From positions 1-31,998 of the forward strand of contig NZ_CALEVF010000222.1 in NCBI RefSeq assembly GCF_937920395.1: a DNA stretch of 31,998 bases, given 5' to 3'. A program made the position numbers and the translations under genes. The DNA comes from an uncultured Clostridium sp. (GTDB lineage: Bacteria > Bacillota > Clostridia > Clostridiales > Clostridiaceae). This document shows, piece by piece, positions 31,949 through 31,998 of this stretch. The stretch's first letter is position 1, and every line of letters begins with the position of its first letter. The notes under the pieces are model-generated. The model had not been told where the DNA came from. It saw nothing but the letters and a program-made list of their open reading frames with translations, and did not search any database.

Positions 31949-31998
31949 GTGTGCCCGGCATGGGCGTTTACTCGTCGGTGAAAGTCCGATACGGGGGC
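31949..31998 (+). mobile_element. 5' end of a group II intron (class IIC), cut by the window edge
   Basis: GTGTGCCCGGCATGGGCG at 31949 is the conserved 5' splice-site start (GUGYG) and first stem of bacterial class C introns, followed by the GGTGAAAGTCC segment of domain I. It begins one base after the TTTTA that ends the TPP riboswitch terminator. Class IIC introns are known to insert just downstream of intrinsic terminator hairpins, so site and element agree. The reverse-transcriptase gene and domains V/VI would lie beyond the window. Confidence 0.88.

Overview
The window looks like chromosomal DNA of a Clostridium-type, endospore-forming Firmicute. The DNA is very AT-rich, with strong AGGAGG-type ribosome binding sites and frequent TTG/GTG starts. 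It carries T-box, PyrR, c-di-AMP and TPP leader RNAs, a spore-cortex PdaA deacetylase and clostridial versions of arginine and pyrimidine genes. No tRNA, rRNA, CRISPR array or complete insertion sequence was seen.

Layout. 1-300: a possible 3' end of a rightward frame and two terminators. 301-1273: a secreted LysM/SleB-type hydrolase (leftward) behind a c-di-AMP riboswitch; its only workable start codons are ATT or ATC. 1446-3553: a 51-aa protein, a tryptophan transporter (trpP) under a Trp-specific T-box, and a DUF554 membrane gene split by an in-frame stop. 3566-7797 (leftward): UV damage endonuclease, a two-component kinase/regulator pair and a DUF4342 protein. 8073-10371: DEAD-box helicase dbpA and a DUF975 membrane protein. 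10765-15407 (rightward): an unknown 108-aa protein, two DegT-type aminotransferases behind a MerR-style promoter, a small coiled-coil protein, DUF2812 and TraX-family proteins. 15586-19192: pdaA with a sigma-G-like promoter, a degenerate UvrD-like helicase fused to a LexA-type self-cleaving domain, and a membrane-anchored protein whose Shine-Dalgarno is separated from its start by a hairpin. 19528-30554 (rightward): degV, then carAB behind a PyrR-binding leader, then an arginine-type ABC transporter and argGH behind ArgR boxes. 30579-31625: a patatin-like phospholipase (leftward). 31712-31998: a TPP riboswitch whose terminator is followed at once by the 5' end of a group IIC intron.

How genes work together. 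carAB makes carbamoyl phosphate for arginine and pyrimidines, and argG/argH convert citrulline to arginine. The ABC transporter most likely imports arginine or a related amino acid. Leader RNAs (PyrR, T-box-Trp, TPP, c-di-AMP) and ArgR sites suggest metabolite-responsive control of much of the window. The most unusual items are the helicase-LexA fusion (16708-18225), the hairpin-bridged start (19192-19260), the non-AUG start behind the c-di-AMP riboswitch (1126-1146) and the intron lodged behind a riboswitch terminator (31949).
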